Shown in pieces: positions 1-14,900 of a DNA stretch of 64,000 nt; position 1 is the stretch's first letter, and each line of letters begins with the position of its first letter. The DNA is taken from contig NC_135168.1 in the NCBI RefSeq assembly GCF_041146795.1, positions 38,828,370 to 38,892,369 of the forward strand, given 5' to 3'. A program made the position numbers and the translations under genes. The notes under the pieces are model-generated. The model was not told where the DNA came from, did no database searches, and saw only the letters and a list, made by a program, of their open reading frames with translations. This DNA is from Maylandia zebra (taxonomy: Eukaryota > Chordata > Actinopteri > Cichliformes > Cichlidae).

Positions 1-3000
1 CCAGATCTAAATAAGTCATGATTTGGTATAAAAAAAAAGAAACACAGAATATCTAACAGAATGCTTTTTTAATGTAAAACTTCAGAAACCCCTCATATCC
101 CTCCTCTCTCTGTATCCAGTGGACTACAGCGGCTTTTTGCAGAATCAGAATTTAAAAAAAACATCCTCATGGTTTATTTTCTCATTGAGAATATTCTGTC
201 ACAGTGGGTGACACAGTGGGGAAGATTCCTGAGGTTTTAAATGGAATTTGGAAAAAAGGGAATTGTTGATGCGGGACTTCATAAAATTTGGGACTACAAA
301 CCACACTGAGTGACATTTCAGTGATTTTTCCACTGGCTCTCCTTCTAAACAATGACAGCAAAGTCCTGTCAGCACTGAGGTTATTTGAAGAACCGAGTTT
401 TTGATATCTAACCATCAATTTGAATGACAAAGTTAATCTGCATTCATCCTCTGCTGTTCCACCACCGTCCCAGTTCATTTGCATCCCGTCTATGAAATTT
501 ACATCTGACTGTTTGAGATTTCACATTGTTGTCCCATTTTAAAATGTCAGTGAATCTGATCTGTGAACTGTCCAATGGAACCAGCCTTGAGGCTCAATGT
601 GTGTGTGTGTTTGTGTGTGAGAAGGCAAAGAGAAGCAGAGCAACACAAACCTCCCCGAGGGAAGTGAAGCATTTAGAGCTACATTGGAGGGAGGCGATGC
701 CCGGCCACACACAGACTGAGCCCACATTCCGCCTAAGCAGAACAATTATTCCCATAATGGGCAAGTTTAACTTTATTAGAAGTCGTGCAGTCAGCAGCAC
801 GGTACCGAGCCAACAACAATGACAGTGACATTAAACTGCCTGAGAGGTTATCCTGCTTCAACATCTGACCTTCAAATCCTCCACAGCCTGTCCCAGTGTA
901 ACATAACCAGCTCGGCACTTTTTCAGATGAGTGGTTCAGACAAGAATAGCTTGTGCGACTGTGTGTGTGTGCATGTTTAAGGTTATGGTCACATACAAAT
1001 GTGCTTTTGTATATGAGGACTATAGTGAGCCTAAAATATGCAGAGTTCCTTCCAGTGGCTTTGTTTCACGGGTCCTTGATAAGCCAGAGTTTGTTATCTG
1101 TCTGGCTGTCAGCCTGAATGTTTATCCATTTGTCTGAAAAAGAAGAAGAAGAAGAAAATCTGGAAAAGGTGACTCTGTCCTTCCCACCTTACACCCACTG
1201 ACATCCAATGAATGTTAATGTGGGCAGAAGGCTTAGCATACCTGTCTCTATATGATGAACGAGAAGCCTGTGAGACAATGACAGCAGATGAGTTGAGGAT
1301 CCAGTCCCAGAGCTCGGCTGGGACGGCTGGGTGTTTTTAGGGAGGGGACGATGGGAATGCGAGTAACTCGGGCTCACAGTTAACCTGACACCGCCATCAC
1401 CAGACCAGCGGGACAATAACGGGCCAAAGCATTCCACACTTTTCTAAACATGGCCTTCACTCCTCTGGTGCAAGACACTGCAGAGCTTTAATGCTCCTGA
1501 AAGCGATCTCTGTGCCACATTTACTCCTTTGCTGGCTGCTCTCTTTGTCTTTTTCTGGGTTGTCCGTACAAAAAAAGAAAAAACCAAAAAAAACTCTGCA
1601 GCTTCCACTTAGCACGAGCAACCAATCAATCAGGAAGCAGTACACCCCAACAGGTCTGATAAGAACGTGATGGATGCTAAACACAAAACCTGGATTTACC
1701 ATGCATAGGGGTATCACAGAGACAAATTACCATAACACAGCTCCTTTAAATGCCCTGAGAAGATTGTAGCTGTCTATTTTTCCACTCTGTAACTGCTTTG
1801 AACTTTTTTTTGCTGACTGCTCGACTATAAGGGGTTAGCACAACACAACAAAAGAGACCAAAATGTCAAAGAAATAAATATTTGACTTAATTAGACTATA
1901 AACATCTGCTCTCAATTTCATACCCCAAATTCGGCGTCCAAGGCCGATCTTGATTCCCTGAGATATTTTCTCATTAGCGGTTCACAGACAGACAAATATA
2001 GAGTGAGAATTTTAATGAAAACTTGAATTAGTTCTGCCTTAAACCCCAAACACAGGAGGCTAGATGCCCTACAAGCTCGGTATGATGAGGCTCTTTGCGA
2101 CTGCACGGAAAATCTATTAGTGCATTTAGCTCAACTGGAGTATTGCTGGTGTTTATACAGTGCACCACTGTACACTCTTCAAGGACACTCGCTTATTCCC
2201 CCACATTTCCCACTTATCTCTCTTGCACACACGCACACACATGGGTCACTGTGAAGGACATCCAGCATTCCCAACATTCCCATTGGTGCCTGGCATCAGT
2301 GAAGACTTGCCAGATCCTCTCTTTGCAGACCCCTCCAAAACCTACGGCCCCACATTCACCACAGGCTGATGCTTCCTTCAAAGGGTTACCATCATGTGGA
2401 TGGGCCTTGTTTCTCTTTGCCCAGTTCATTCATTTGAATTAGCTGCACGCAAACAGAAGATACTGTAGCAATAACAATCGTACTCTACAACAGGACTAGG
2501 TTTTGGTCCTATTTGCTGACCTATTTATAAAAATCAACAATGAAAAGCCAGATGTTTGTTCATTTCTACACAGAACTGTCATGGTGGAAGGAGAAGAATG
2601 TGAAACACATCCTAAAAAGTACCATTTCAGCAGGTTGATGCAGTAATTCCTCAGTTTTTATATCTAATTTAAAAATCTGCTTAATGACTTTTCACAGTTA
2701 CTGCTTCAACTAATCAATAATTATAATTTTTAATATAGAAAACCAAAATAAAATGCTTTGTCTATGAAAGAAGTTCAGGTACAGAATTTCACAAAGCAAA
2801 AAACAAGCAGAAGTAATGTTTGCCATTTTTCTTTCCAAAAGTTCCCAGCAGAGTTCCGAACTGATCCTAAGATTATTTTAAACAACTTTTTTGAGCTCTA
2901 ATTTTTTTATTATTAGTTATAAACTTTGGTGTCATTCGAGCAGTGACTGTCTATCCGTTTATTCAGTACAAAACAGCCCCACAAGCAGCAGGAGTCTCAG

Positions 3001-5339
3001 ACTGTTTGGAAAGTGCTCAGCTATGAAGTATATTTTTCTTCTTCTTCTGGCAGGGCAAGTTCTCATTAGCATAACTCAAATATAGCATATTCAGACTGAG
3101 AAAACATTGGATATACAAGATTTGCTGAATGATGTGTTGGCAGGATGAGAGAAAAAGGGAAATAAATTTGAAAAATGTCTTCATAAGCCTCTTAGGCTTT
3201 AAGTGTTGATGAACTGTTGATGTGTGAGCTTCCCCCTCAGCGGGGCATCTCCTTCCTATATCTGCTGTCTTTTTTTGGTCCTTTATGAATGCTTCAACAA
3301 TGCCATCCACTCCCCACACCTGTCGAGGGTCACGACCCCCCCCGATTCCTCTCATGATTGGCCTCCTCGGTCTCTGGACAAGCTGCCTTCATTTCAGACC
3401 TTTGTTTATCCATACATCCTACTGATGCATCTATTACCAGCCATCTCTGGTGATGATCTCCTTCTCATCTCCATGTCTGGATTGGTTCATCAGGGTGCTA
3501 ACTTCACACCAGCTGTACATCATGCTCCTGCCTGCCGTCTGACAGTAGTAAGACACATGGTTACTGAAAGCCTAAATTTAAAACTGCTGCTCTGATGCCC
3601 AGAGCAAGTGGCTTCATTAAAAACTATCAGAGGAATTTCGAGAGGGCTACTTAGTGTGCTAATAGGATAACACCACAGTGTCTGGTGACACATGTGGGCT
3701 ATAAGGGGCGAAAGAGAGACCATGTTCAAGGGATGTGTGGACACAAAATACCCTGGGGAGCAATAGAATGATAGTCGTAGAGAAAATGAGTGGAAAAAAG
3801 AGATGCTTGCTAAGACACTAAGGTCTGTTGGGGTCAGAGGATGGAGTAAGTGAATGGAAAAGAACAAACCCTGCTCTCTAAATAGTAAATGTGGATTAAA
3901 GTGAAAATCAAATCATCTTCAGTATTTGGTTTAAACTCGCCTGGGGCATCTACTGGTTGTGGTTTTTCTGCAAAGAACGGCACAATTTCATTCTGTACTT
4001 CCACAAATATTAAAAACATCTCTTTTTACAGATGACCATAACCTGTCATTATTTGCCTTTTCAACCCTATTAAGCAACCACAGACATTTTTGAATATTAT
4101 CTTTCTATCTGCAGACGGACTGAGTAAGAAAGTGGCAGACGGGACGAGTCGGGGGAATGATGGAGAAAAGGCGAGGAAGCAGTAAAGAGAGAGGAAAGCT
4201 GGAAGGAGGAGTGGAAGGAAAGATCAAATCAGGTCAGATTATGGTTAACGGCACATTGAGGATCATGTTCAACAGCGGTCTTTGACTTTTACTGTCCCCC
4301 CCTTTTACACCCCTGTCACCAACGCAGGCAATGCAGCAAATGGCTTTGACATCTGTATTCCCACTTAGAGGACAGCGGAGCAGCAGAGAGGAGATGAGAG
4401 TAGAGGCGAAACAGAACAAAGGAGAGATTGGCAACGTAAAGCATAAAACAACAATGGAACAGGCAGGAGATCAGTTACAAAACAACCCCTTAATACAGCC
4501 AATGAGAATCCCACCTCTCCCCATCTGGTTGCAGGTGTGTGCGGAGTCAAGTTAATGTGCTGGCAAAATCATTACAACATTATACAGTTAAAGTCCTCTG
4601 CAGTGGAAACATCTTGACTGAATCATGACCAAAAAGGAAAGAAAAAAAAGTCCAAAGCAGCAATCAAATGACAACTGAGATCCTGTGGATTGAAAGTGAC
4701 AGCAGTGGTTTGGCTAAATCTCACTCTGCCTCAGCCAGTCAAGCAAAGGGTTTGAAAAACCAACAAAAACCGAGGCTGAAGGAGGACTGACTCTTAAAGT
4801 GGGATTAGGCTCGAGATCGGTTTAACCCTCGATATAAAAGCATTAAAAAAAAGCTGTTAAAAGCATGAGAATGTGGTCAGAGCAGGAAGATTTTTGTAGA
4901 GACATGATGTTCAGTTATGTTAATTACAGCAGATACTGAAAACCAAAAGAGATTGGGTTTGTTTTTTTTTATTAACTATCGAAGATAAAAACAAAAATTT
5001 TAAAAAAAATGGTGGTATACTGCAAAATGAAAACATCAAGTCCATAATTTTACATGCTGGGATATCAATGATTTACTGGAAATGCTTTGAGGTAAATTTT
5101 GTTATTAACTGGAAAATACGCTAACAGCTTGTCACTCTGTAAAACTGTCATGAAAACAGTCGGCCTCACGGTGGTAAACTAAGGCCTGAAACACTGAAAA
5201 ACCAACACATTTAACACATCAGATTATTTTAGATTTCTCTCAACTCGGAAATACGATAATCTGACAATGACTTCTGGATATCTGACTTCCTGTTGCACAT
5301 GTAAGCACAGTGAACACAGGGGTCGCACGTGTTTCTACA

Positions 5340-5645
5340 GGACTTTTAATCATTAGTTATTATAAATCTCTGGCGCTCATCCACAGCGTATATTTGCCCT
5401 GTCTCTCTCCCCTCACCCCCAACTGGTCGTGGCACATGGCTTTCCCTCCCTGAGCCTGGTTCTGCCGCTTTCTTCCTGTTTAAAGGGAGTTTCTCCTTCC
5501 TGCTGTCACTAGATGTTTGCTCAAAGGCAGTCATGTAATTGTTGGGGGTTTCTCTGTGTTATTGTAGGGTCTTTAGCATACAATACAAAACACCTTGAGG
5601 TGATTGTTGTTGTGATTTGGCACTATAAAAATAAAACTAAATTGA
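5340..5645 (+). mobile_element. Dispersed teleost retroelement 3' end
   Basis: The block has the make-up of a very common fish interspersed repeat. It contains a 'tcttcctgtttaaagggagt' stretch, then 'attgttgggggtttctctgt', then 'caccttgaggtgattgttgt', and ends in an A-rich tail 'aaaataaaactaaattgaac'. The terminal A-rich tail indicates a non-LTR retrotransposon 3' end in plus orientation. Family assignment is from memory of similar fish repeats. No target-site duplication was identified, so the ends are approximate. Confidence 0.55.
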
Positions 5646-5765
5646 ACTATATTCATGCTGTGTGTATTATTGTTGCCAAACTGCTGTTTGTGTTTAGCAG
5701 CTTATGAAGACTTTAGTTCTTCATCCTGTTATAGTGCATTCCCACAGGGGGCACCTTCTTCAAGC

Positions 5766-5787
5766 AACACACACACACACACACACA
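5766..5787. repeat. (CA)n microsatellite
   Basis: An uninterrupted CA run of about 22 bp lies in the putative col23a1 intron, followed by a short A-run. Confidence 0.9.
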
Positions 5788-8700
5788 AAAAAACCCACCC
5801 ATGAGCTACAAATTGTGTTCGGTCTGTATGTTTACCATTATCACTAACTTAGTTTGGTGTAATAGTGTGCAAACATCTGCAAATTTGCACTACACAGACA
5901 AAACAGCTGCACCAAATTTTGTGAAAAGACATCCAATAGTTGTTGAGACGTTTTACTCAAAGCCACAAACTTCTCGGTGGCATGAAGAAAACTGGAAGAT
6001 CACCAAAGTCATTAGGATCCAGCAGGTGATCCGACAGTTACTGAATAATTGTAGTCCGGTCCATACAGCTAAGATAGCACAAACACAATTCATGGGTTTT
6101 GGTTGCCTTTGCACTCTTCTGACAGCAATACACCATAATCTACGTCATGTCTTATGTTCCAGACATTTAAAATGATATTCTAGACATCTCCCATTCTTAC
6201 TCAATTGAGGAGGCCCTGCTGTTCATTATAACAGCCAGCTGCAGGTTCTTTTGTCGAGGGTGCAAGTTACTGAAGCTTTCCCTGGAGCTGTCTGCAGTGT
6301 GTGAGCATGCCTCCATAGGCAGAGGTAGAGACATACTATGCACACATGGGCTGCACTTGAAGACACCCCCCCACCAAAAAAAGCACCTAATTGGAGACAG
6401 GAACATCAGCATACCTTAAGTGTGCACATATGTCCGTTTATGTCAGCGTGTGTAAGAGACGTGAATGAAAAACAATGAAGACTTTTTAAAAATTCACTTT
6501 GAAGAAGAACCCTGCTCAGCCTGTCTGCCCAATGTCCCTTTGGTGTTACTGCAACACCATACCACAAAGCACAAAAGTGACACCGCAGTACACAAGACTA
6601 AAGAGCCCAATACCACATGTACAATCACAACCAGGAGGAGAGAAGGGCATCGTGTGGGTCTCCAGCATGAAGGATTTTTTTGTGAATTCAAACATATAAA
6701 ATATCAGAATTAGCTGAAGAGGAGATTGAGGGACAAACGATGGCTGGGATGAGGGGAAAGGGAACAAATGATAGTTTCACTTCATGTCCCTCAAGGGAAA
6801 AATAGGAAAACTGGGATTGGGAGAGACGGCATTCTCCTGCTTCTTTCTATGGCTCCTGCTTGATGGTTAATGCCTCTTTGTTTTGTCACTGTGTTTTTGA
6901 GTGTGTCCTGGAGTAGAGTAGAGCTGAAAATCCATCAAGGGTTTGTTAGATCGTATCCAAAATCTACGTGTTTCCATCAAACGCACATATGGCAACATGG
7001 CTTTGCGTGTATGTGTATCTGTTTTTATTGGCACGTAAGCCCTGCCTTTGTGTACATATCCATATACCTGTGCATGTGGGCCCCTGCGTCGAAACATATT
7101 TGTTTGCTCTCTGGAACCAGGTTCAATGTTCTCCTCGGGGGCCCTTTTGTTTCATGTCATGAGGATCCAAAAACAGTTTGGCTAACTCAATTCAGCTCCA
7201 ACTTCAACATCAACCACAGCCGAGTCCAGTAACTGTGCCAGAGGCAGGATACTGGACTGAGGGGGCCAGGTCAGTGTGTGGGAGACTGAGTGAATGATGA
7301 CTGATGGTTGGCAGACCCACATAACCCAACAGACAGAAAGACTGACAGATAGATGCATGGACAACTTCAGGACCAAATGCCAAGTCATCCGATCTGTTTT
7401 GTTAGGAAAGGCTCCCTTGACCACCCTCAAGCAGCCTGATCAGATCCATCGTGGAACCCTGACAGCCCTCCAAGTTCTTCCTCTCCTCCTCCTTCACCCC
7501 TCCACCCTATAGAGACAAACAACCCTTATCTTCATCCGTCTTCTTGCATGGATGTCTGCACAGTAAAGGTGGTAGATTCAGGCCAAAAGCTGAGAGGTGA
7601 TTGGCTTCAAGTCTCCTTTACATGTCTTTTAGGTGTTTTGAACTGTGAGCTCCACTTCTAACTAAAATCTCAGCGCTAAGAAGAACTTATAGGGACCAGC
7701 TCCCTCCTGGTAAAACAAAACAAGTAATGTTTAAATTAGACCTGGCTTCCTTTAAACTCTTTACTCCATGAAAGTCTGCGGGAGTAACACTTGAAGCTCT
7801 TCTCTGAACTGAGCAGTTTCTGTCACATTTCAGGCCTCCTTATAGAACAGAATGTCTGGGTGTACATCAGACGTCATTAAGGGTGGTCTCTGTGTAGCTA
7901 CCTTTGGAAACTATTCTAATGGTTGTCAAACCACAGCTTTGATACATACTAAGGTGACAAAACTCATTTATGTCACTTAGGGTACTGGGGAGGTTGTCAA
8001 ATGTTGTCTTTATGGGGAAAAGAGTTCAGATATAGATTTCACATACAATTTTGTGATATCTGTTATATTTATGCATTTTTCAGACATTCATCTGTCAGAA
8101 ACTTTAAACATTTACAAACATGTTATAACTGTAGTTTCTTCTCCCCTAATTTAAACACTCCCCCCACCCAGAGCCATGGTGAGAGAGGTTTGCAGGGGTG
8201 CTGATGATGGCGTTTAGCTCCCAGAGATAACACCGGGTGTTTTTAGTGGAGGTAGATTAAAAGGTGGAGGAGTGACCGAGCATCCTGTTTGCCCTTGTTT
8301 AGGTTTTGAAGCTTACTGAAGGAGAGATTGTGGGGCTCCACTGTTACTAAAAGGTGAAGAGGTTGCAAGGTTAGAGGCTAAGGATTATTACTGGACGCAA
8401 GATCCCGGATAAACTAAACCCCTGATGTGTGCCGGGGCCAGCAGCGAATTTCGATAACTGAACCTAAGACTGTGTTCAGTTCAATTTAGGTTATTAGATC
8501 CCCAAAGTCTGGCTTCTATTAATATTAAAAGATAAGATCTTGGTGTGGCGTGTGATCTGTGTGAAGAGCCTGTCAGCGGCACAGACTATTTACAGATATG
8601 GGCCCAGTTAAAATGACAGGACGGACGCAGGGCCAAAATAGAAGTGAGCTGGCAACAACAGCTGTCTTTGTGTCTCAATGTGCTAAATATACGTGACAAT

Positions 8701-11700
8701 TATTCCAAGACAGCATACAATGACAGGTTTCACATTTCCCCGTTTTCTAACTTTCCTCCTCCGTTAAGTATAAACTCTTCTTTCTTTTTTTTCAAAGAAA
8801 TTCAACCTCTCTCTCCTGATGAATGGCACAATCCACAATGGCTCCACTCGGTGACACTAAATCAGGTTAAAAAAGATAACAAGCACAGATGTTTGTAAGA
8901 TTTTTTTTTTCTTTTTACTCTGTCCTAATCCCGTTAGACACAAATACACATAAATTCAGTGAAAAACCTGACATGTCCCGGTGGAGAGGCCTTATTTTGA
9001 AATGTTAGGCCTACTGTCATGTCTAGGCCATGACCCAGGGGAAAACATGAAAGGCAATCGGCCAGTTTGGAGAGGCCAGCATTAATGAAGTAGTCAAAGA
9101 GCAGGGGAGAAACAAGAGGAAAGACACAGCATTACATGCTAAAGGCTGACCCCACTTTACTGAGGTCCTGCAGAGAGGAGGGGGAAAGAGGCGAGAGGAG
9201 GCAGATGGGGAAGAGGCAGTAAAGTGAAGAACAGGAGGAGAGACACCACAAAGGAAACTCCCAACATGAGGATAATGTTTGAAAAATACAGATAATAGAT
9301 GGAGTATTATGCTGAAATATTCCTGGGAGGGAACCGGGGAGCGAAAAAGATGAGGTGAAGTAGGAAAAACAAAGATGTTAGGAGGTGAAATAGTCAGACG
9401 TGGAGAAAATGGGGAGAAACGGGGCAGCGGGGAGGCTTGCATCTGTGCCCCATTCAGACTTTATCTGTTTGTATGGAGAGCACATAAAACTTTGACACCC
9501 TCCTACCCCCAGCATGTCCTGGAGCCAGTCACCCTCCCTCTGCGTTTTTCTGCACGTGGACTATTCCTCTCTCTCTCACACATACACACAAACAGGCATT
9601 CAGAGGTGCACTGAGGAAAAAACCTTGCACAGGAAAGACAAGCATCAGTGCACAATAGAGGAGGACACAGAGACAGACTGAATGAATGTTAACGCAGTTT
9701 AAAGGGTCGGGCAAGATGACGGGCTGTCCAGCTGATCTGCCACGTGAGAGACGCTCGTCAGGTCTGTCTGATTTGATCAAACCTGTTGCTCCGAATAAAT
9801 AAATGAGAGCTCCATGGCGCCAGGAAATCTGTCTCCAAGAAACCAGCTTGTTAAAAAGAGTCAGTCACATTCCTGTTTCCCGAATGAGCCAGGTACACTA
9901 GTTGTTCAAAACTTGGGTCTGACAAAAGAAAAATAGAATAGCATTGGGGTTTTCTGGAAATTACAGTAGGTTGGCTCTTCACAGGAGAATGACAGCACCA
10001 AAAATGGTATTGTGTTTTTTTTCTATTCATACAACCTCAAGAGAAAGCAACCAGAAAAGGAAAATAGGGTGCTTGGCTGTGAGTGCATCTTAAGGCTTCC
10101 ACCAGCAAGGTGAAACAGATTTGGATGAGTTAACAGGCAGACAAGGCCTCACTAACAAGCGACAGATCAGAGCTCGCTACGGCAGCCGACTAAACGCGAT
10201 TTAGAAACTGAAAATGTGTCAGAGGTGTGACTTTAGAGCACAGCAGCTGTACCTGCAGTCAGCTGGTTTTCACTGGTTAGGCTTGTATTAGCTTTCATCA
10301 GAACCATTTTTAAAAATCTAATAAATTCCACTGTTCTTCTGTAAAAACACACACCCAGACAAAAACCCACAAGCTAGAAATCCTACCTCCCATCTCCAGC
10401 CTCATACCATAACATCTTAATTTTCCTCGCTCATTTGAACAACCGCAGTTTTTTCTCATCTGTGCCAGCTTTTTTTCTTTTTTCCCCTCCTCCCCCTTCT
10501 TAGACAATAACACCGCATGTCAAGCCAATTCTTCCAATTAAAAGTACACTAGAGAATCGCTTTTCGCTGGTGGTTTGGCTCCGACGCTCAGCGCGTTTTA
10601 TGATGAGCGGCTTGAATTGGGTCAGATCTCCTTACTGGCTCATTGCGCGTTATAAACAAAAGATCCAGTTTGAGCGGTTATAGATGTGTATACATTCGCT
10701 TTTGGTTTAAAAACAGCCGATCTGTGCTCCGAGTGTAAAAGGAATCATATGTAGCTCCAGGCAGGGCAGGCAATGCTGCATGCCAAGAGAGTGTTGCAGT
10801 AACACCATATTTGCTAATTGGTAAAGGACAGAGAGCAATTTAAAGTGACAGAAAGACTTTGGTTTCATTTGTCTACTTCACATCTTAAATCCCATTCATG
10901 GGAATCACATTGCACACATTAGTCTCTCTGGCGCTTCCTCGGGCCGCTGTCTCGTTCTCCCCGTTCTCTCCACTCATCCCAGTCTTTGTCCTTGTTCCAG
11001 ATCACACATCAGAACCACATGAAAGCGAGAAAACACTCAGAGTAAATAAACAGAACTAAAGTGGAGACTGCTCAGTCCCTAGTGTGAATCCCCGGCTTTA
11101 AGGAGTATCAGCAGCAAGCAAAAGAGTGACAGTGAAAAAAACAAACAAACTTGAGCATGCATCTGTGCTGTTTTGTGGTTCTATGTTTAAATGGGTTGCG
11201 AGCCTCTTCCTATTGATGTGCATTGATGCTGCAACCCTAGAAACAAAATACTGTGAGACAAAAATGAGCAAACAGGCTGATTGGATCCTTTTTACATACA
11301 TCCGATGCTCCGTCTGTGTAAACACTATGTGGGAAGAAGAGCGGCATTTGCATGCTAAATACTGAGAGGGAAAAGTAGGAAAAGCAAGTAAGAGAAACAA
11401 AATTTGGATGCAGGCAGGGAGAAAATGAGAGGAAAGAGATGGTAGACCTGATAGATTGTCCACATGTTCAAGTCAGATATTCCATGTGTAACCCAAGCTG
11501 ACTGGACATCTGTGATATACTCTCCTGGCTCCCAAAATGCACTCAGGACTCGTTTATGATTCCTGAGTGGAACAGCAAATATGCAGATAAGAAGTCCCTG
11601 CAGAGGCTGGCAATGGAGATGGGCTGTCGGGTGGTATGCAGAAATGTGGGGAACACACACGCAAGGTGAGCCCACACATATAGACACGCGCACAAAACAA

Positions 11701-11938
11701 GCATACGCTCGCACACAAGCTTGCTCAGTATGTAAAAAACAGATGGAACGCTGATAAAAAGTTTCAACATGTGCAATATATTGTGCTATTCCAAGTTTCT
11801 CCATTTCCTCCTTCCTCGCCCCCTCCCACCCCACCTCCACCTGTGCCTCCATCCGGAACAAGCAGTTAGAGAGTGAGCAGCAGCAGCAACAGCATTCTTG
11901 ATACAAATCAAGTGTTTTGATTTAATAGCAGCAAATCA

Positions 11939-11959
11939 AGTGTGTGTGTGTGTGTGTGT
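11939..11959. repeat. (GT)n microsatellite
   Basis: A short GT run of about 20 bp, followed by an imperfect extension. Confidence 0.85.
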
Positions 11960-14900
11960 TTGTGTGCACATAAACACATGTTTAGCTCCAATTATCACAT
12001 TGCTTCACCCTGAGGCCTGCTGGAAAAACATTCACCCAAAATCGGTGACCCCCACGTACAGACATACAGCTTGAACACGCACAGGCTTCTGCCCAAGCTT
12101 GGCTGGCGATCAGATCTATTTACGGGGTCATTTTTGGTACGCCGGGTTGGCGTACGACTGCGCGCGAAATCCTCAAATCAGTGAAGAGAAACCTCAGAGA
12201 GATAAATGACTCGATCGGCGGGACAGGCCATTTCACATAGAGTGATGCTGATCGTTTAACTGCAGCCACTGAGGCTTAGTCTTAAGCCCTGCATGTGTTA
12301 CATATGGTTGTAAACATGAGAGCAGAATGACTGCGAGTTTTGCTTGGCTAACTTTTGCCATTATTTTTTTTTTTCAACCAACCCTAAAAAATAAAACCCC
12401 AGCTCGTATTGTTCATCTTATTAGAAATGCAATCATTCAGTCAGCAGATTATAGCCTTTAACAGCTACTGCTCCTCTTCACCAGTAGCTATAATACAAGA
12501 CAACCTTGGCCTGTACCTTCAGGGACTCCCCACTTTTCCCGTGAAAGTCCCCCTGCATCTCCTCATCGTCTGTTTACAGCATGTGTGATAACAAGCTCCA
12601 TTCCCCCGCCTCACTTCTGGCTGAACTCTGGGTTAATGTATACACTGACTGACCCACTGTGGATGTACAGCAGCCTCAGACCAACCAGATCGTGAGCTAA
12701 ATATAAACTCCTGAAATCATAAATATTGAGCAGAATGATGGGGGAGGGGCTGCACGTAGGAAACAGAGACATGGGGAGGGATGTGGGGAAATAACAGACA
12801 GAAGGACATATTTGGAGAGGTCAAACGGAGAGAAAGAGCGAGAGCAGACCTGAGACAAGTAAATAAACCGCTGCTCAAAGTGGGGGTGTTAAGTTGTTGA
12901 GAGCTATACTGCACTCCCTGCTATGACAGAATAACATGCACCAGTGGTGCCGAGGGCCCGTTCAAAGGTTTCAAGCCCAGTTTTATGAGCTCAGCTCATT
13001 AAAGAGGTGCCGGGAGAGTGGCGAGTCCATCCAGGGGCTTTTACACTGAGCAGGAGCACGTTTGCCACAGCGAGACCATCTGGATCACCAGTGCTCTTCT
13101 TCACATCTCCAACAGCCATTCTGTGACTCCCAAAGAGAGATATACCCTGACTGTTATTACCAGTCTGCATCTGGAAGGATAAACAGTATCCTCTGCACCA
13201 TCCCTGCATATCTGCTTGTCTGGGTTCATGTCCAGAGATGCTAACTGCCCAATAAATCCAGGTGTGTTTGCACGGGTGTCGTCCCGCAGCTGGGGTCAGC
13301 CTTGTTACATTCCTGACAGATTAACTGAGCTGTAAAAATGCAGAAGGGCTGATATGGGATATTCATTTCTGTCGATCTTTATTCTTTAATAGAGGATAAG
13401 AGTGACACTATCATTCCAATGAAAACACACTTCAAAAGACATCACCATGAGGTGTTTCGGATCTTTGTGAATACAGAGAAATAATTAACACAAATCAATT
13501 AAATTAATATAAAACAGGTTCATACTATAACACAGAAAGGGGCTGTTTTCATCATCACGGTGCTGTCAGCCAGCAGGAGCCCACATGGTGGTGTTAAAGA
13601 GTTTTTTTGCTCCCCCATTAAAAGGCTATTCACCTTGTCACCTGCCACTTGTGATAATTAAAGAAAACACGATAATAGTTTCCACATTTGGCACTGCGTG
13701 TCTGCTCTGCACCACTCTGCAAGTTCCTGCAACTGCTAATTGCAAAGCCATACTTGCTTGTCCTGAAAATATGGACTCCCTGAAGAAAAATGTATTTTTT
13801 TCCCATTACTGATTATTATGAAAGAAAATATGAGACAAAATGTCCCAAACACATCTTAAAATACCAGAATATCTAATATAGATAAACTAGAAATACTCAA
13901 TAGCTATAATAAGTGCTGTTTTCCATTTAAAGTAATCTTCTAAAGGCCATCTGCTGAGTTTCCAGCCAAAGAAACACCATGGATACTTCTGTGGTGATGC
14001 TCCTAAATCAATCCAGGGCTAAAGAAATGAATTACATCCCTGTGGTTTAACACAACATTTGATGCTTTTGATGCACGCTGGTCTGCTGCAAACAATGGCT
14101 GTTTTCAAATCATGCCCATCAGACAAAGAATTACTGTGTGAAAAGCAGCACATCAGATGTTCTTCAAAGTCTAGCTGTACTTTGATGCCATGTGCATTTG
14201 AAATGATTGATATTTTACTCTATATTCCCCACGGAATTGATTTAACTTGATGTTAAAAGATGTTTAAGTAAAGCAATTTTAAAATAGCTTGTTGATTCAG
14301 TTCACAATGTACAATAAACCTCAAAAATGCAGAATTTTATTTTTAATTCAGTGTCCATCTGTGGTAAAAACAAACATCTAATTTATGTTTGTGTCGGGGT
14401 TGTGTTCAAAACTGATTCTTTTATTTAATGCCCTCGCACCACTGCTGTGCCGCGCTTGAGAAACCGCTCTCAGCTCTCTTACTTGTCTAGAAAAACACAT
14501 AAATATAAACATGTCCTTAAATAGCTGTTGCTCATTAGCCGGCTCCAGCTATTTATTGGGCTGACAACATTCAAAACAGGTGATATTCCCCCTACTAGCC
14601 AAGAGGTGACGATGCTTAAATATGTACACATGGATGCAAAGTTCTTTAAATAAGCCAGAATCTGTGCTTCCTCCTTTAACTGCTTCACATCATTTCCTGC
14701 TTTTAATGGCCTCGGTCAATTCTGACAGATAATATGATAACATGCCAGCAGATAATTGCATCCAGAAACCTTTATTGTGAATCGGGACTACGATCCCAGG
14801 GCGGATCGCTGCGTTCAGACAGTTCTTCGTTCTCCTGGGGTCCGCGTGGGCCTTGCCGCCTGGCCGGCCTGTGTCCAGCCAGGAAGAATGTTGGCCCCGC

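Noticed and set aside
11355..11906. 183-codon minus-strand reading frame
   Set aside because: It has a Cys homopolymer start and no domain or family pattern, spans low-complexity sequence and has no splice context; chance frame in an intron.
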